DNA of 31,852 bases from JACZQZ01 sp046756945. GTDB taxonomy: Bacteria; Pseudomonadota; Alphaproteobacteria; Rhodospirillales; 2-02-FULL-58-16. How positions within the stretch are numbered: the stretch's first letter is position 1; every line of letters begins with the position of its first letter. The DNA is taken from contig JBHHXI010000015.1 of NCBI GenBank assembly GCA_046756945.1, positions 1 to 31,852 of the forward strand, read 5' to 3'. The notes beneath the pieces were generated by a model. It was not told the origin of the DNA. It did no database searches and worked only from the letters and a program-made list of their open reading frames with translations. The translations under genes were made by a program, and so were the position numbers. This document shows, piece by piece, positions 8,631 to 17,738 of the stretch.

Positions 8631-9639
8631 GTTCTGGTACGGCTACATCTGGCCGGCGGTGTGGATCGGTCTGAAGATCGTCGTCATCGTCATACCGCTT
8701 TTGCTGGGGGTGGCCTACCTGACCTATGCCGAGCGCAAGGTGATCGGCGCCATGCACCTGCGCCGCGGACCCAATGTGGTCGGCCCGTTCGGGCTGCTCC
8801 AGCCCATCGCCGACGGACTGAAGCTGTTCCTCAAGGAGACCATCATTCCCGCCGGCGCCAACCGGGGCGTCTTTGTCTTGGCGCCGTGCCTGACCTTTAT
8901 ACTGTCCCTCGTCGCCTGGGCGGTGATCCCCTTCGGCGAGGGCCTGGTGCTGGCCGACATCAACGTCGGCATCCTGTATCTTTTCGCCATCTCGTCGATG
9001 GCGGTCTACGGCATCCTCATGGCCGGCTGGGCCAGCAACTCCCGGTACGCCTTTCTCGGCGCCCTGCGCTCGGCGGCGCAGATGGTGTCGTACGAGGTTT
9101 CCATGGGGTTCATGATGATCGGGGTTCTGCTGTGCGTCGGCTCGCTGAACCTGAGCGACATCGTCATGGCGCAGCAACGGGTCTGGTTTGTCGTTCCGCT
9201 GCTGCCGCTGGCGGTCATATTCTTCATCTCGACCCTGGCGGAGACCAACCGCCACCCCTTCGACCTGCCGGAGGCGGAAGCCGAACTGGTGGCCGGCTAC
9301 AACGTGGAATACTCGGCCATGACCTTCGCCCTCTTTTTCCTGGGCGAATACGCCTTCATGATTCTGATGTCGGGCATGACCACCATCCTGTTCCTCGGCG
9401 GGTGGCTGCCGCCCATGGACAGGGTGCCGTTCACCTGGGTGCCGGGGCCGGTGTGGTTTGCGGCGAAGGTGGCGGCGGTGCTGTTCGTCTTCCTGTGGGT
9501 GCGGGCGACCTTCCCGCGCTACCGCTACGACCAGTTGATGCGCCTGGGCTGGAAGGTGTTCCTGCCCATTTCCCTGGCCGCCGTGGTGATCGTCGCCGGG
9601 GTCCTGGTCGCCTTCGATCTGGCGCCGGTTTACGGCTGA
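8623..9639 (+). CDS. nuoH: NADH-quinone oxidoreductase subunit H
   Basis: Membrane subunit (338 aa, about eight membrane segments) that anchors the peripheral arm and forms part of the quinone chamber. Conserved blocks are YAERKVIGAMHLRRGPN, LLQPIADGLKLFLKE, ETNRHPFDLPEAEAELVAGY with its run of acidic residues, and RYRYDQLMRLGWK near the C-terminus. It starts inside the end of nuoG and stops 2 nt before the likely nuoI start. Confidence 0.98.
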   Translation: MVEFWYGYIWPAVWIGLKIVVIVIPLLLGVAYLTYAERKVIGAMHLRRGPNVVGPFGLLQPIADGLKLFLKETIIPAGANRGVFVLAPCLTFILSLVAWAVIPFGEGLVLADINVGILYLFAISSMAVYGILMAGWASNSRYAFLGALRSAAQMVSYEVSMGFMMIGVLLCVGSLNLSDIVMAQQRVWFVVPLLPLAVIFFISTLAETNRHPFDLPEAEAELVAGYNVEYSAMTFALFFLGEYAFMILMSGMTTILFLGGWLPPMDRVPFTWVPGPVWFAAKVAAVLFVFLWVRATFPRYRYDQLMRLGWKVFLPISLAAVVIVAGVLVAFDLAPVYG

Positions 9640-9641
9640 GA

Positions 9642-10145
9642 ATGGAATTAAAGGGCATGGGCTTTATTCGGCGCGGCATGCGGACGGTCCTGCTGACGGA
9701 ACTGGTGGCCGGGATGGCGCTGACGTTCCGCTACATGTTCCGCCGCAAGGTGACGCTGAACTATCCGTTCGAGAAGGGGACGCTCAGTCCCCGCTTCCGC
9801 GGCGAGCACGCGCTGCGCCGCTATCCCAACGGCGAGGAACGCTGCATCGCCTGCAAGCTGTGCGAAGCCATTTGTCCGGCCCAGGCCATCACCATCGAGT
9901 CCGAGCCACGCGCCGACGGCAGCCGCCGCACGACGCGCTATGACATCGACATGGTCAAGTGCATCTACTGCGGCCTGTGCGAGGAGGCCTGCCCGGTGGA
10001 CGCCATCGTCGAGGGACCGAATTTCGAGTACGCCACGGAAACCCGCGAAGAGCTTCTCTACGACAAGGAAAAGCTGCTCGCCAACGGTGAGCGGTGGGAG
10101 ACGGAAATCGCCAGCCGGCTCGCCGCCGACGCTTCGTACCGCTGA
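9642..10145 (+). CDS. nuoI: NADH-quinone oxidoreductase subunit I
   Basis: TYKY-type 8Fe ferredoxin subunit (167 aa) that carries clusters N6a and N6b between NuoG and NuoB. Two CxxCxxCxxxCP motifs are complete: C68, C71, C74, C78 and C107, C110, C113, C117. The flanking sequence (NYPFEKG, RFRGEHALRRYPNGEERC) is typically alphaproteobacterial. The start is uncertain between ATGs at 9642 and 9657, and neither has a strong ribosome-binding site. The first lies directly after the nuoH stop. Confidence 0.96.
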   Translation: MELKGMGFIRRGMRTVLLTELVAGMALTFRYMFRRKVTLNYPFEKGTLSPRFRGEHALRRYPNGEERCIACKLCEAICPAQAITIESEPRADGSRRTTRYDIDMVKCIYCGLCEEACPVDAIVEGPNFEYATETREELLYDKEKLLANGERWETEIASRLAADASYR

Positions 10146-10167
10146 GGCCGGGGAGCAGGAAGGAACA

Positions 10168-10239
10168 ATGACGGGTTCAATCCCGACCGCGAGGCCAGTA
10201 CTGCCTTGCACGATTTCGCCCATGGGGTGGCCGCGATGA
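10168..10239 (+). CDS. Candidate 23-aa upstream ORF coupled to nuoJ
   Basis: An ATG at 10168 opens 23 codons (MTGSIPTARPVLPCTISPMG and three more) that end at TGA 10237-10239. That stop overlaps the nuoJ ATG as ATGA. The ORF has the best ribosome-binding sequence in this neighbourhood, AGGAAGGA at 10157-10164, whereas nuoJ has only a weak GGGGTGG. This is the layout of a leader ORF that delivers ribosomes to the next gene. No known domain is visible. It may simply be a drifted former start region. Confidence 0.5.
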   Translation: MTGSIPTARPVLPCTISPMGWPR

Positions 10240-10850
10240 TCGTCCAGGCCCTGGCCTTTTACCTGTTCGCCTTTGTCACCGTGACGTCGGGCGTGATGGT
10301 CATCTCCGCGCGCAACCCGGTGCATTCGGTGCTCTTCCTGATCGCGGCGTTTTTCAGTGCCGCCGGGCTGTTCGTGCTCCTCGGGGCGGAGTTCCTGGCG
10401 ATGATCCTGATCGTCGTCTACGTCGGCGCGGTGGCGGTGCTCTTCATGTTCGTCGTCATGATGCTGGACATCAATTTTGCCGAACTGCGCCAGGGCTTCC
10501 TGCAGTACCTGCCGATCGGCGGATTGATCGGGCTGGTGCTGCTGGTCGAGCTCCTGGTCGTCGTCGGCGGATGGGCCCTGGCGCCGGAAGCCGCGCACAC
10601 CGGCGCCGCGGCCATGCCGGCGCCGGGGATCCTGCCCAACACCCACGCGCTTGGTGAGCTCCTGTACACGCGCTACGTCTACCTGTTCCAGGCGGCCGGA
10701 GTCGTGCTTCTGGTGGCCATGATCGGGGCCATCGTGCTGACCCATCGCCAGCGCGAGGGCGTGCGCAGGCAGAGGATTTCCGACCAGCTCCAGAGAAGCG
10801 CCGAGGAGTCGGTGGAAGTCCGCGACGTTCCGACGGGGAAGGGTATCTGA
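10236..10850 (+). CDS. nuoJ: NADH-quinone oxidoreductase subunit J
   Basis: Membrane subunit (204 aa, about five membrane segments) of the proton-pumping arm. The segment VVYVGAVAVLFMFVVMML is the characteristic third helix with the pi-bulge region. The N-terminus MIVQALAFYLFAF matches the family well, so the ATG at 10236 is preferred over a TTG at 10206. The gene is preceded by a small ORF whose stop overlaps this start, and its own stop overlaps nuoK (TGATG). Confidence 0.96.
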   Translation: MIVQALAFYLFAFVTVTSGVMVISARNPVHSVLFLIAAFFSAAGLFVLLGAEFLAMILIVVYVGAVAVLFMFVVMMLDINFAELRQGFLQYLPIGGLIGLVLLVELLVVVGGWALAPEAAHTGAAAMPAPGILPNTHALGELLYTRYVYLFQAAGVVLLVAMIGAIVLTHRQREGVRRQRISDQLQRSAEESVEVRDVPTGKGI

Positions 10851-11161
10851 TGCTTGCCATCGGCCTCGGCCATTACCTGACGGTCGCCGCCATCCTGTTC
10901 GCGCTGGGGCTGTTCGGCATCTTCCTCAACCGCAAGAACGTCATCGTCATCCTGATGTCGATCGAGTTGATGCTGCTGGCGGTGACCATCAACCTGGTCG
11001 CCTTCTCCGCCGAGTTGAACGACCTGGTCGGCCAGGTCTTCGCCTTGTTCGTCCTCACCGTGGCGGCGGCGGAGGCGGCGATCGGGCTGGCCGTACTGGT
11101 CGTCTATTTCCGCAACCGCGGTTCCATCGCGGTCGAAGACGTCAACCTGATGAAGGGGTGA
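10850..11161 (+). CDS. nuoK: NADH-quinone oxidoreductase subunit K
   Basis: Antiporter-like MrpC-type small membrane subunit (103 aa, three helices). The two membrane glutamates important for proton transfer are visible in the SIELMLLAVTIN and AAAEAAIGLAVLV blocks. The start overlaps the nuoJ stop, and nuoL follows after 6 nt. Confidence 0.98.
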   Translation: MLAIGLGHYLTVAAILFALGLFGIFLNRKNVIVILMSIELMLLAVTINLVAFSAELNDLVGQVFALFVLTVAAAEAAIGLAVLVVYFRNRGSIAVEDVNLMKG

Positions 11162-11167
11162 GGGGAG

Positions 11168-13126
11168 ATGTTCGCAGCCACCGTCTTCCTGCCGCTTGTG
11201 GGCGCCGTCATCGCCGGCATGCTGGCGTTCGTCGCGCCCGCCGACAAGGCGAAGCGGGCGTACGTGGACAGGGCCGCCCAGTGGATCACCTGCGGCGCCC
11301 TTTTGCTGTCCACGGTGCTTGCCGTCTTCATTTTCATCGACGTGGTATTCGCCGGCAACACGGGCACGGTCGAGCTGTTCACCTGGATCGCGTCCGGCGC
11401 CCTGGAGGTGTCGTGGGCGATCAAGGTGGACACGCTGACGGCGGTGATGCTGCTCGTCGTGACCCTGGTTTCGGCCATGGTGCACGTCTACTCCATCGGC
11501 TACATGCACGGCGATCCGTCCATCCCGCGCTTCATGGCCTATTTGAATCTGTTCACCTTTTTCATGTTGATGCTGGTGACGGCCGACAACCTGGTGCAGC
11601 TCTACTTCGGCTGGGAGGGCGTCGGACTGGCGTCGTACCTGTTGATCGGCTTCTGGTACGACAGGCCCTCGGCCAACGCCGCCGCCATCAAGGCGTTTCT
11701 CGTCAACCGGGTGGGCGATTTCGGCTTTGCCCTGGGCATCTTCGCCACGTTCCTGCTGTTCCAGACCGTCGACCTGGACATCATTTTCGCGGCCGCGGCG
11801 AACAAGGCGGACGCCACCTTCATCGTCTTCGGCGGCGAGTACCACGCGCTCACCGTCATCGCCCTGCTCTTGTTCGTCGGCGCCATGGGCAAGTCGGCCC
11901 AGATCGGCCTGCACACCTGGCTTCCCGACGCCATGGAGGGCCCGACGCCGGTCTCCGCCCTGATCCACGCCGCGACCATGGTGACGGCCGGCGTTTTCAT
12001 GGTGGCGCGCATGTCGCCGCTGTTCGAGTACTCGGATACGGCGCTGGCCGTGGTCACCATTGTCGGCGCCACCACGGCCGTCGTCACCGCCACCATCGCC
12101 TGCGTGCAGAACGACATCAAGCGGGTGGTCGCGTATTCCACCTGCTCGCAGCTCGGCTACATGTTCTTCGCCTGCGGGGTTTCGGCCTATTCGGCGGGCA
12201 TCTTCCACCTGATGACCCACGCCTTCTTCAAGGCGCTGCTGTTCCTTGGCGCGGGCTCGGTGATACATGCCATGTCGGACGAGCAGGACATGCGCAAGAT
12301 GGGCGGCCTGTGGAAAATGATTCCGGTCACCTATGGGCTCATGTGGGTGGGCTCCCTCGCCGGCGCCGGGATCTGGCCGTTCGCCGGCTACTTCTCCAAG
12401 GACACCATCTTAGAGGCGGCCTACGCCGCCGGCACGGGCTTCGGCGCCTACGCCTTCTGGCTGGGCGTGGCGACCGCCCTGTTGACCAGTTTTTATTCGT
12501 GGCGGCTGTTGCTGATGACCTTCCACGGCGCGCCGCGCGGCGAGGAAACGGTGATCGCCCGGGTGCATGAATCGCCGAAGGTGATGCTCGTGCCCCTTCT
12601 GGTGCTGGCGGCGGGGGCCAGTTTCGCCGGCTACGCGGGCTTCGAATTCTTCGTCGGTCACAAGGCGGCGGACTTCTGGGGAAGCGCCATCCTGGTGCTT
12701 CCGGCCCATCCGGCCCTGGAGGCGGCCCATGGCGTGCCCGGGTGGGTGAAGCTCCTGCCCCTGGGCCTGGGCCTGGGCGGCATCGTGCTGGCCTATGGGA
12801 TGTACATGGCGTTCCCGGGCCTGCCGGGGGCGCTGGCGGGCCGGTTCCAGGCCGTCTACCGGTTCCTGCTGAACAAGTGGTATTTCGACGAGCTTTACGA
12901 TGCCCTGTTCGTCCGTCCGGCCTTCTACCTGGCGCGGAACCTGTGGAAGACCGGCGACGGCGCCCTGATCGACGGCGTTGGTCCCGACGGGGTGGCGGCG
13001 GCGACCCGCGCCCTGGCGCGCCGGGCGGGGGGGTTGCAGAGCGGTTTTCTGTACCACTACGCCTTTGCGATGCTGACCGGTGTCGTGGTCCTGGTCACCT
13101 GGTACCTGTTGGGTCAGGCGGGCTGA
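11168..13126 (+). CDS. nuoL: NADH-quinone oxidoreductase subunit L
   Basis: Largest antiporter-like proton-pumping subunit (652 aa), with about 16 membrane segments and the C-terminal lateral helix typical of NuoL. Conserved blocks are NLVQLYFGWEGVGLASYLL with the essential glutamate, HTWLPDAMEGPTPVSALIH, and the broken-helix region ending in MTHAFFKALLFLGAGS. The ATG is preceded by GAGGGGAG. Length and order agree with the family, with no frameshift. Confidence 0.98.
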   Translation: MFAATVFLPLVGAVIAGMLAFVAPADKAKRAYVDRAAQWITCGALLLSTVLAVFIFIDVVFAGNTGTVELFTWIASGALEVSWAIKVDTLTAVMLLVVTLVSAMVHVYSIGYMHGDPSIPRFMAYLNLFTFFMLMLVTADNLVQLYFGWEGVGLASYLLIGFWYDRPSANAAAIKAFLVNRVGDFGFALGIFATFLLFQTVDLDIIFAAAANKADATFIVFGGEYHALTVIALLLFVGAMGKSAQIGLHTWLPDAMEGPTPVSALIHAATMVTAGVFMVARMSPLFEYSDTALAVVTIVGATTAVVTATIACVQNDIKRVVAYSTCSQLGYMFFACGVSAYSAGIFHLMTHAFFKALLFLGAGSVIHAMSDEQDMRKMGGLWKMIPVTYGLMWVGSLAGAGIWPFAGYFSKDTILEAAYAAGTGFGAYAFWLGVATALLTSFYSWRLLLMTFHGAPRGEETVIARVHESPKVMLVPLLVLAAGASFAGYAGFEFFVGHKAADFWGSAILVLPAHPALEAAHGVPGWVKLLPLGLGLGGIVLAYGMYMAFPGLPGALAGRFQAVYRFLLNKWYFDELYDALFVRPAFYLARNLWKTGDGALIDGVGPDGVAAATRALARRAGGLQSGFLYHYAFAMLTGVVVLVTWYLLGQAG

Positions 13127-13130
13127 GGGC

Positions 13131-14657
13131 ATGATGACCGAGTTCCCGATCCTGTCCCTGGTCACCTTCCTGCCCCTTGTCGGGGCGGGGTTCATCCTCG
13201 CCGTTCCCGGCGGCGATGCGGAGGTGGTGAGGCGGAACGCCCGCAGCGTCGCCCTGTGGACGTCGATGATCACGTTGCTGTTGTCGATGTTCCTCTGGAT
13301 CCAGTTCGACACCACCTCGGCCGCCTTCCAGTTCGAGGAACGGGGCGCATGGATGCCCGCCTTCAACATCTCCTACCACATGGGTGTGGACGGCATTTCC
13401 ATGTTCTTCATCCTGCTGACCACCCTGTTGACGCCGATCTGCGTGCTGGCGAGCTGGGAGACCGTCACCGACCGCGTCAAGGAGTACATGATCGCGTTCC
13501 TGGCGATGGAGACGATGATGGTGGGCATGTTCTCCGCCCTCGACGTGGTCCTCTTCTACATCTTCTTCGAGGGCGTGCTGATCCCCATGTTCCTGATCAT
13601 CGGCGTCTGGGGCGGCCCACGCCGGGTCTACGCGGCGTTCAAGTTCTTCCTCTATACGCTGACCGGCTCGGTGCTGATGCTGCTGGCGATCCTCGCCATG
13701 TATTTCACCGCCGGCACCGCCGATATCCCGGCCTTGATGGAGTATGGCTTTGCCGCCGACATGCAGACCTGGCTGTGGCTGGCCTTCTTCGCCTCGTTCG
13801 CCGTCAAGCTGCCCATGTGGCCGGTGCACACGTGGCTGCCGGACGCCCACGTGGAGGCGCCGACGGCGGGCTCGGTGATCCTCGCCGGGGTGCTCCTGAA
13901 ATTCGGCGGGTACGGGTTCCTGCGCTTCTCGCTGCCCATGTTCCCCGACGCCACCATGGAATTCGCCCCCCTGATCTTCACCCTCAGCATCATCGCCGTG
14001 ATTTACGTCTCCCTGGTGGCGCTGGCCCAGGAGGACATGAAAAAGCTGATCGCCTATTCCTCGGTGGCGCACATGGGCTTCGTCACCGTCGGCGTCTTTA
14101 CGCTTACCGCGCAGGGGATAGAGGGCGCCATCTTCATGATGCTCAGCCACGGCGTCATTTCCGCCGCCCTGTTCCTCATCGTGGGCGTGGTTTACGACCG
14201 CATGCATTCACGCGACATCTCCACCTATGGCGGCCTTGTGCACCGCATGCCGGCCTATGCGCTGACGTTCATGGTGTTCATGCTGGCCTCGGTGGGCCTG
14301 CCGGGAACCAGCGGCTTCATCGGCGAGTTCCTGGTCCTGCTCGGCGTCTTCCAGGTCAACACCTGGGTGGCGGCGCTCACCGCCACGGGCGTCATCCTGG
14401 GCGCCATGTACATGCTGTATATGTACCGCCGGGTCATCTTCGGGAAGATCATCAGGGCGGACCTCAAGGCCATCCTGGACCTGAGCAGGCGGGAGGTATT
14501 GGTGTTCGCGCCGCTGATCGTGGTGGTTCTGTGGATGGGTCTCTATCCGACACCCTTCCTCGACGTCATGCATGCCTCTGTGGACAGCCTGATCGAGCCC
14601 TTCGAGCAGGCGCGCGCGGCGGCCTCTTCCTCCGCCGTCGCCGTGGCGGGGCGCTGA
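13131..14657 (+). CDS. nuoM: NADH-quinone oxidoreductase subunit M
   Basis: Second antiporter-like subunit (508 aa from ATG 13131; an ATG at 13134 is an equal alternative, with GAGGG just upstream). Conserved blocks are VLFYIFFEGVLIPMFLIIG with the key glutamate, WPVHTWLPDAHVEAPTAGSV, and the helix region around LMLSHG-type sequence with HG(V)ISAALFL. It begins 4 nt after nuoL. The last 20 residues are Ala/Ser-rich and variable. Confidence 0.97.
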   Translation: MMTEFPILSLVTFLPLVGAGFILAVPGGDAEVVRRNARSVALWTSMITLLLSMFLWIQFDTTSAAFQFEERGAWMPAFNISYHMGVDGISMFFILLTTLLTPICVLASWETVTDRVKEYMIAFLAMETMMVGMFSALDVVLFYIFFEGVLIPMFLIIGVWGGPRRVYAAFKFFLYTLTGSVLMLLAILAMYFTAGTADIPALMEYGFAADMQTWLWLAFFASFAVKLPMWPVHTWLPDAHVEAPTAGSVILAGVLLKFGGYGFLRFSLPMFPDATMEFAPLIFTLSIIAVIYVSLVALAQEDMKKLIAYSSVAHMGFVTVGVFTLTAQGIEGAIFMMLSHGVISAALFLIVGVVYDRMHSRDISTYGGLVHRMPAYALTFMVFMLASVGLPGTSGFIGEFLVLLGVFQVNTWVAALTATGVILGAMYMLYMYRRVIFGKIIRADLKAILDLSRREVLVFAPLIVVVLWMGLYPTPFLDVMHASVDSLIEPFEQARAAASSSAVAVAGR

Positions 14658-14685
14658 CGGGCGCGCAAGGAGGACGATCGGACCC

Positions 14686-16182
14686 ATGGCGGATGTTCCC
14701 AACCTGATACCGGCCCTGCCCGAGATATTCCTGGTCTGCGTCGCCATGGCGCTGTTGATGCTGGGCGTGTTTCAGGCCGGCAACGAGGAAAAGGAGGGGG
14801 TGAAGACGGCGCAGTTGATCTCCAATCTGAGCTTGACCACCCTGGTCCTCACCCTGCTTCTGGTGACGACCATCGCCAGCGGGCCCATGCTCACCTTCGG
14901 CGGCATGTTCATCAACGATTCGTTCGCCGTGTTTTTCAAGGTGCTGGTGCTCATCGCGTCGGCGCTCGCCATCACCATCTCCCAGGAATACGTGACGCGC
15001 CAGGGAATTGCGCGCCTCGAGTTCGGGGTGCTGATCCTGCTCGCCACCGTCGGCATGATGATGATGATTTCGGCCAACGATCTCATGGCGATGTATCTCG
15101 GCCTGGAGGTGCAAAGCCTGTCGCTCTACGTCCTGGCGTCCTTCCAGCGCGACGACGCGCGCTCGACGGAAGCGGGCCTGAAGTATTTCGTCCTCGGCGC
15201 CCTGGCCTCGGGCCTGCTGCTCTATGGCTGCTCGCTGGTGTACGGGTTCGCCGGGACCACGTCCTTCGACGCCCTCGCGGCGCTGTTCGGTGCGCATCCG
15301 GAGGAACCGCCGTCCGTCGGCCTCGTCATCGGCATCGTCTTCATCCTCGCCGGCCTGGCGTTCAAGGTTTCGGCGGTGCCGTTCCACATGTGGACGCCCG
15401 ACGTCTACGAGGGCGCGCCGACTCCGGTCACCGCGTTCTTCTCCGTCGGCCCGAAGATCGCGGCGCTGGCGCTGTTTCTCCGCATCATGATCGGCCCCTT
15501 CGGCGACCTGGCCGCCCAGTGGCAGCAGATCGTGATGTTCGTCTCCATCGCGTCCATGGTGCTTGGCGCGTTCGCCGCCATCAACCAGACCAATATCAAG
15601 CGCCTGATGGCCTACAGCTCCATCGGACACATCGGGTATGCGCTGATCGGCCTCGCCGTGGCCGGCCAGGGCGGCGACGGGGCGGTCCGCCAGGCCGGCA
15701 TCCAGGGCGTGTTGATCTACATGGCCATCTATCTGTTCATGAACGTGGGCACCTTCGCCTGCATCCTGTGCATGCGCCGCAGCGATCACATGGTCGCGGA
15801 CATCGACGATCTCGCCGGCCTGTCCAAGAGCCACCCGATGGTGGCCCTGGCGCTGGCCATCTTCATGTTCTCCATGGCCGGCATTCCGCCGCTCGCCGGT
15901 TTCTTCGGCAAGCTCTATATTTTCCTTGCCGCCATCGAGGCCGAGCTTTACGGGCTCGCGGTGATCGGCGTGCTCAGCAGCGTCGTCGCCGCCTTCTACT
16001 ACCTGCGCATCGTCAAGGTCATGTACTTCGATGCCCTCGCCGACAGTCTCGAAAAGCCCATCGGGCGCGATATGGCGGGCGTGTTGGTGGGGACCAGCCT
16101 GATTATCCTTTTGTTCTTTGCCTGGCCGACACCCTTGCTGTCCGCCGCCGCGGCGGCGACCAGGGGTCTGTTCGCGGGATGA
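14686..16182 (+). CDS. nuoN: NADH-quinone oxidoreductase subunit N
   Basis: Third antiporter-like subunit (498 aa), the last structural gene of the complex I operon. Typical blocks are MYLGLEVQSLSLYVLASFQR, FHMWTPDVYEGAPTPVTAFF and AYSSIGHIGYALIG. A strong AGGAGG lies at 14669-14674, 11 nt before the ATG. The stop overlaps the birA start (ATGA), so birA is probably read on the same transcript. Confidence 0.98.
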   Translation: MADVPNLIPALPEIFLVCVAMALLMLGVFQAGNEEKEGVKTAQLISNLSLTTLVLTLLLVTTIASGPMLTFGGMFINDSFAVFFKVLVLIASALAITISQEYVTRQGIARLEFGVLILLATVGMMMMISANDLMAMYLGLEVQSLSLYVLASFQRDDARSTEAGLKYFVLGALASGLLLYGCSLVYGFAGTTSFDALAALFGAHPEEPPSVGLVIGIVFILAGLAFKVSAVPFHMWTPDVYEGAPTPVTAFFSVGPKIAALALFLRIMIGPFGDLAAQWQQIVMFVSIASMVLGAFAAINQTNIKRLMAYSSIGHIGYALIGLAVAGQGGDGAVRQAGIQGVLIYMAIYLFMNVGTFACILCMRRSDHMVADIDDLAGLSKSHPMVALALAIFMFSMAGIPPLAGFFGKLYIFLAAIEAELYGLAVIGVLSSVVAAFYYLRIVKVMYFDALADSLEKPIGRDMAGVLVGTSLIILLFFAWPTPLLSAAAAATRGLFAG

Positions 16183-16949
16183 CGCGCCGCCCCCACCTGC
16201 CGCCGGCATACCGGCTGGTGGCCCTGGAGACCGTCGACAGCACCAACACCGAAGCCAAGCGACTGGCGGCGCTGGGCGAAGACGAGGGCGAGGACGGGAC
16301 CCTGGTCTGGGCCCGCCAGCAAACCGCCGGGCGGGGCCGGCGCGGGCGCCAGTGGTATTCGCCCGAGGGCAACCTTCACTGCTCGCTGATCCTGCGCCCC
16401 GAATGCCCGGTGGAAACGGCGCTCCAGTTGGGCTTCGTGGCGGCGCTGGCGGTCTGCGACTCGATCGGCCGGGTGGCCGAGCCCGGCCATGAGCTCTGGT
16501 GCAAGTGGCCGAACGACGTGCTTCTCGGGGGCCGGAAGGTGGCGGGCATCCTTCTGGAATCGGAAGCCGGCGCCGACGCCATGCCCAAGTGGGTGGTGCT
16601 GGGCGTCGGCATAAACGTCGCACACTTTCCCGACGACGTGGAGTTTCCGGCCACCTCGCTCAGCGAGGAAGGCTGCCGGGACGTCGACGAGGTCGATCTG
16701 CTGGAGGCGTTCGCCCAACATTTCCTGACCTGGGTCAACCGGTGGCTGGACGACGGTTTCGTGCCGGTGCGCAAACACTGGCTGCAGTGGACCAAGGGCC
16801 TGGGCGAGGCGATCGAGGTCAGGCTTGACAATGAGACCCTCCGCGGCACCTTTGCCGACCTGGACGAGGACGGCGCCCTGATCCTCGAGGTCGAGGGCGG
16901 GGGCCGGCGGCGGATCAGCGCCGGCGACGTTTACCCTGCCGCGGAATGA
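16179..16949 (+). CDS. birA: Biotin--[acetyl-CoA-carboxylase] ligase
   Basis: Biotin protein ligase (256 aa) that adenylates biotin and transfers it to the carrier lysine of biotin-dependent carboxylases. The biotin/ATP loop GRGRRGRQW is at residues 51-59, KWPND at 109-113, and the catalytic lysine K120 lies in GRKVAGILLE. There is no N-terminal winged-helix domain, so this is a class I enzyme and unlikely to act as the biotin-operon repressor. The ATG overlaps the nuoN stop. Placement after nuoN and before coaX is common in alphaproteobacteria. Confidence 0.96.
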   Translation: MTRRPHLPPAYRLVALETVDSTNTEAKRLAALGEDEGEDGTLVWARQQTAGRGRRGRQWYSPEGNLHCSLILRPECPVETALQLGFVAALAVCDSIGRVAEPGHELWCKWPNDVLLGGRKVAGILLESEAGADAMPKWVVLGVGINVAHFPDDVEFPATSLSEEGCRDVDEVDLLEAFAQHFLTWVNRWLDDGFVPVRKHWLQWTKGLGEAIEVRLDNETLRGTFADLDEDGALILEVEGGGRRRISAGDVYPAAE

Positions 16950-16961
16950 GGGCTCCCGGTC

Positions 16962-17738
16962 ATGCTGCTTGCCATCGATTCGGGGAACACCAACATCCTG
17001 TTCGCCGTCTTCGACGACGGCGACAGGGTGCTGGGCGAGTGGCGGTCCTCCGCCGACACCGAGCGCACCACCGACGAGTTCGGGGTCTGGCTGAGCCAGT
17101 TGATGGGGTTGGCCGGGATTGAGCCCGCCCACATCAAGGCGGCCATCATTTCGACCGTGGTGCCGGCCACGCTGTTCAGCCTCAAGACCCTGTGCCGCAA
17201 GTATTTCGCCTGCGAACCCCTGGTCGTTGGAGAGCCCGGCGTCGACCTTGGCCTCAAGGTCCTGGTCGCGCGCCCGGACGAGGTCGGCGCCGACCGCCTG
17301 GTCAACGCCGTCGCCGCCCACGAGCGCCATGGCGGGCCGCTGATCGTGGTCGATTTCGGCACCGCCACCACCTTCGACGTGGTGGACGCCGAGGGCAGCT
17401 ATTTCGGCGGCGTCATCGCGCCCGGCATCAACCTGTCCCTGGAGGCCCTGCACCGGGCCGCCGCGAAGCTGCCCCTGGTCGCCATCGAACGGCCGGAGCG
17501 GGTGATCGGCAAGGGGACCGTCAGCGCCATGCAGTCGGGCATCTTCTGGGGCTACGTGAGCATGATCGAGGGACTGGTGGAGCGCATCCGCCGGGAATTC
17601 GGGGCGGAGATGGATGTCATCGCCACGGGCGGCCTGGCGCCCCTGTTCACCGGGGCCGCCGAGGTCATCAAATGCGCCGACGCCGAGCTGACGATCAGGG
17701 GACTTCTCGCCATCCACCGGCGCAACCAGCCGTCATGA
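16962..17738 (+). CDS. coaX: Type III pantothenate kinase
   Basis: Phosphorylates pantothenate in the first step of CoA synthesis (258 aa, usual length). ASKHA-fold motifs are visible: the ATP phosphate loop DSGNTN at residues 6-11, the GADR motif with the catalytic base D111, and DFGTATTFD at 131-139. Type III enzymes are known to need a monovalent cation and not to be feedback-inhibited by CoA. The start lies 12 nt after birA with GAGG upstream, and the end overlaps rnj (ATGA). Confidence 0.97.
   Translation: MLLAIDSGNTNILFAVFDDGDRVLGEWRSSADTERTTDEFGVWLSQLMGLAGIEPAHIKAAIISTVVPATLFSLKTLCRKYFACEPLVVGEPGVDLGLKVLVARPDEVGADRLVNAVAAHERHGGPLIVVDFGTATTFDVVDAEGSYFGGVIAPGINLSLEALHRAAAKLPLVAIERPERVIGKGTVSAMQSGIFWGYVSMIEGLVERIRREFGAEMDVIATGGLAPLFTGAAEVIKCADAELTIRGLLAIHRRNQPS

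Noticed and set aside
14566..16623. Very long open frame on the minus strand opposite nuoN and birA (and similar long minus-strand frames opposite nuoF, nuoG, nuoL, rnj, proS, lolC and dnaE)
   Set aside because: These are antisense shadows of G+C-rich genes. The plus strand carries clear conserved families at the same place, and the minus translations are low-complexity and rich in His, Gly, Arg and Asp.
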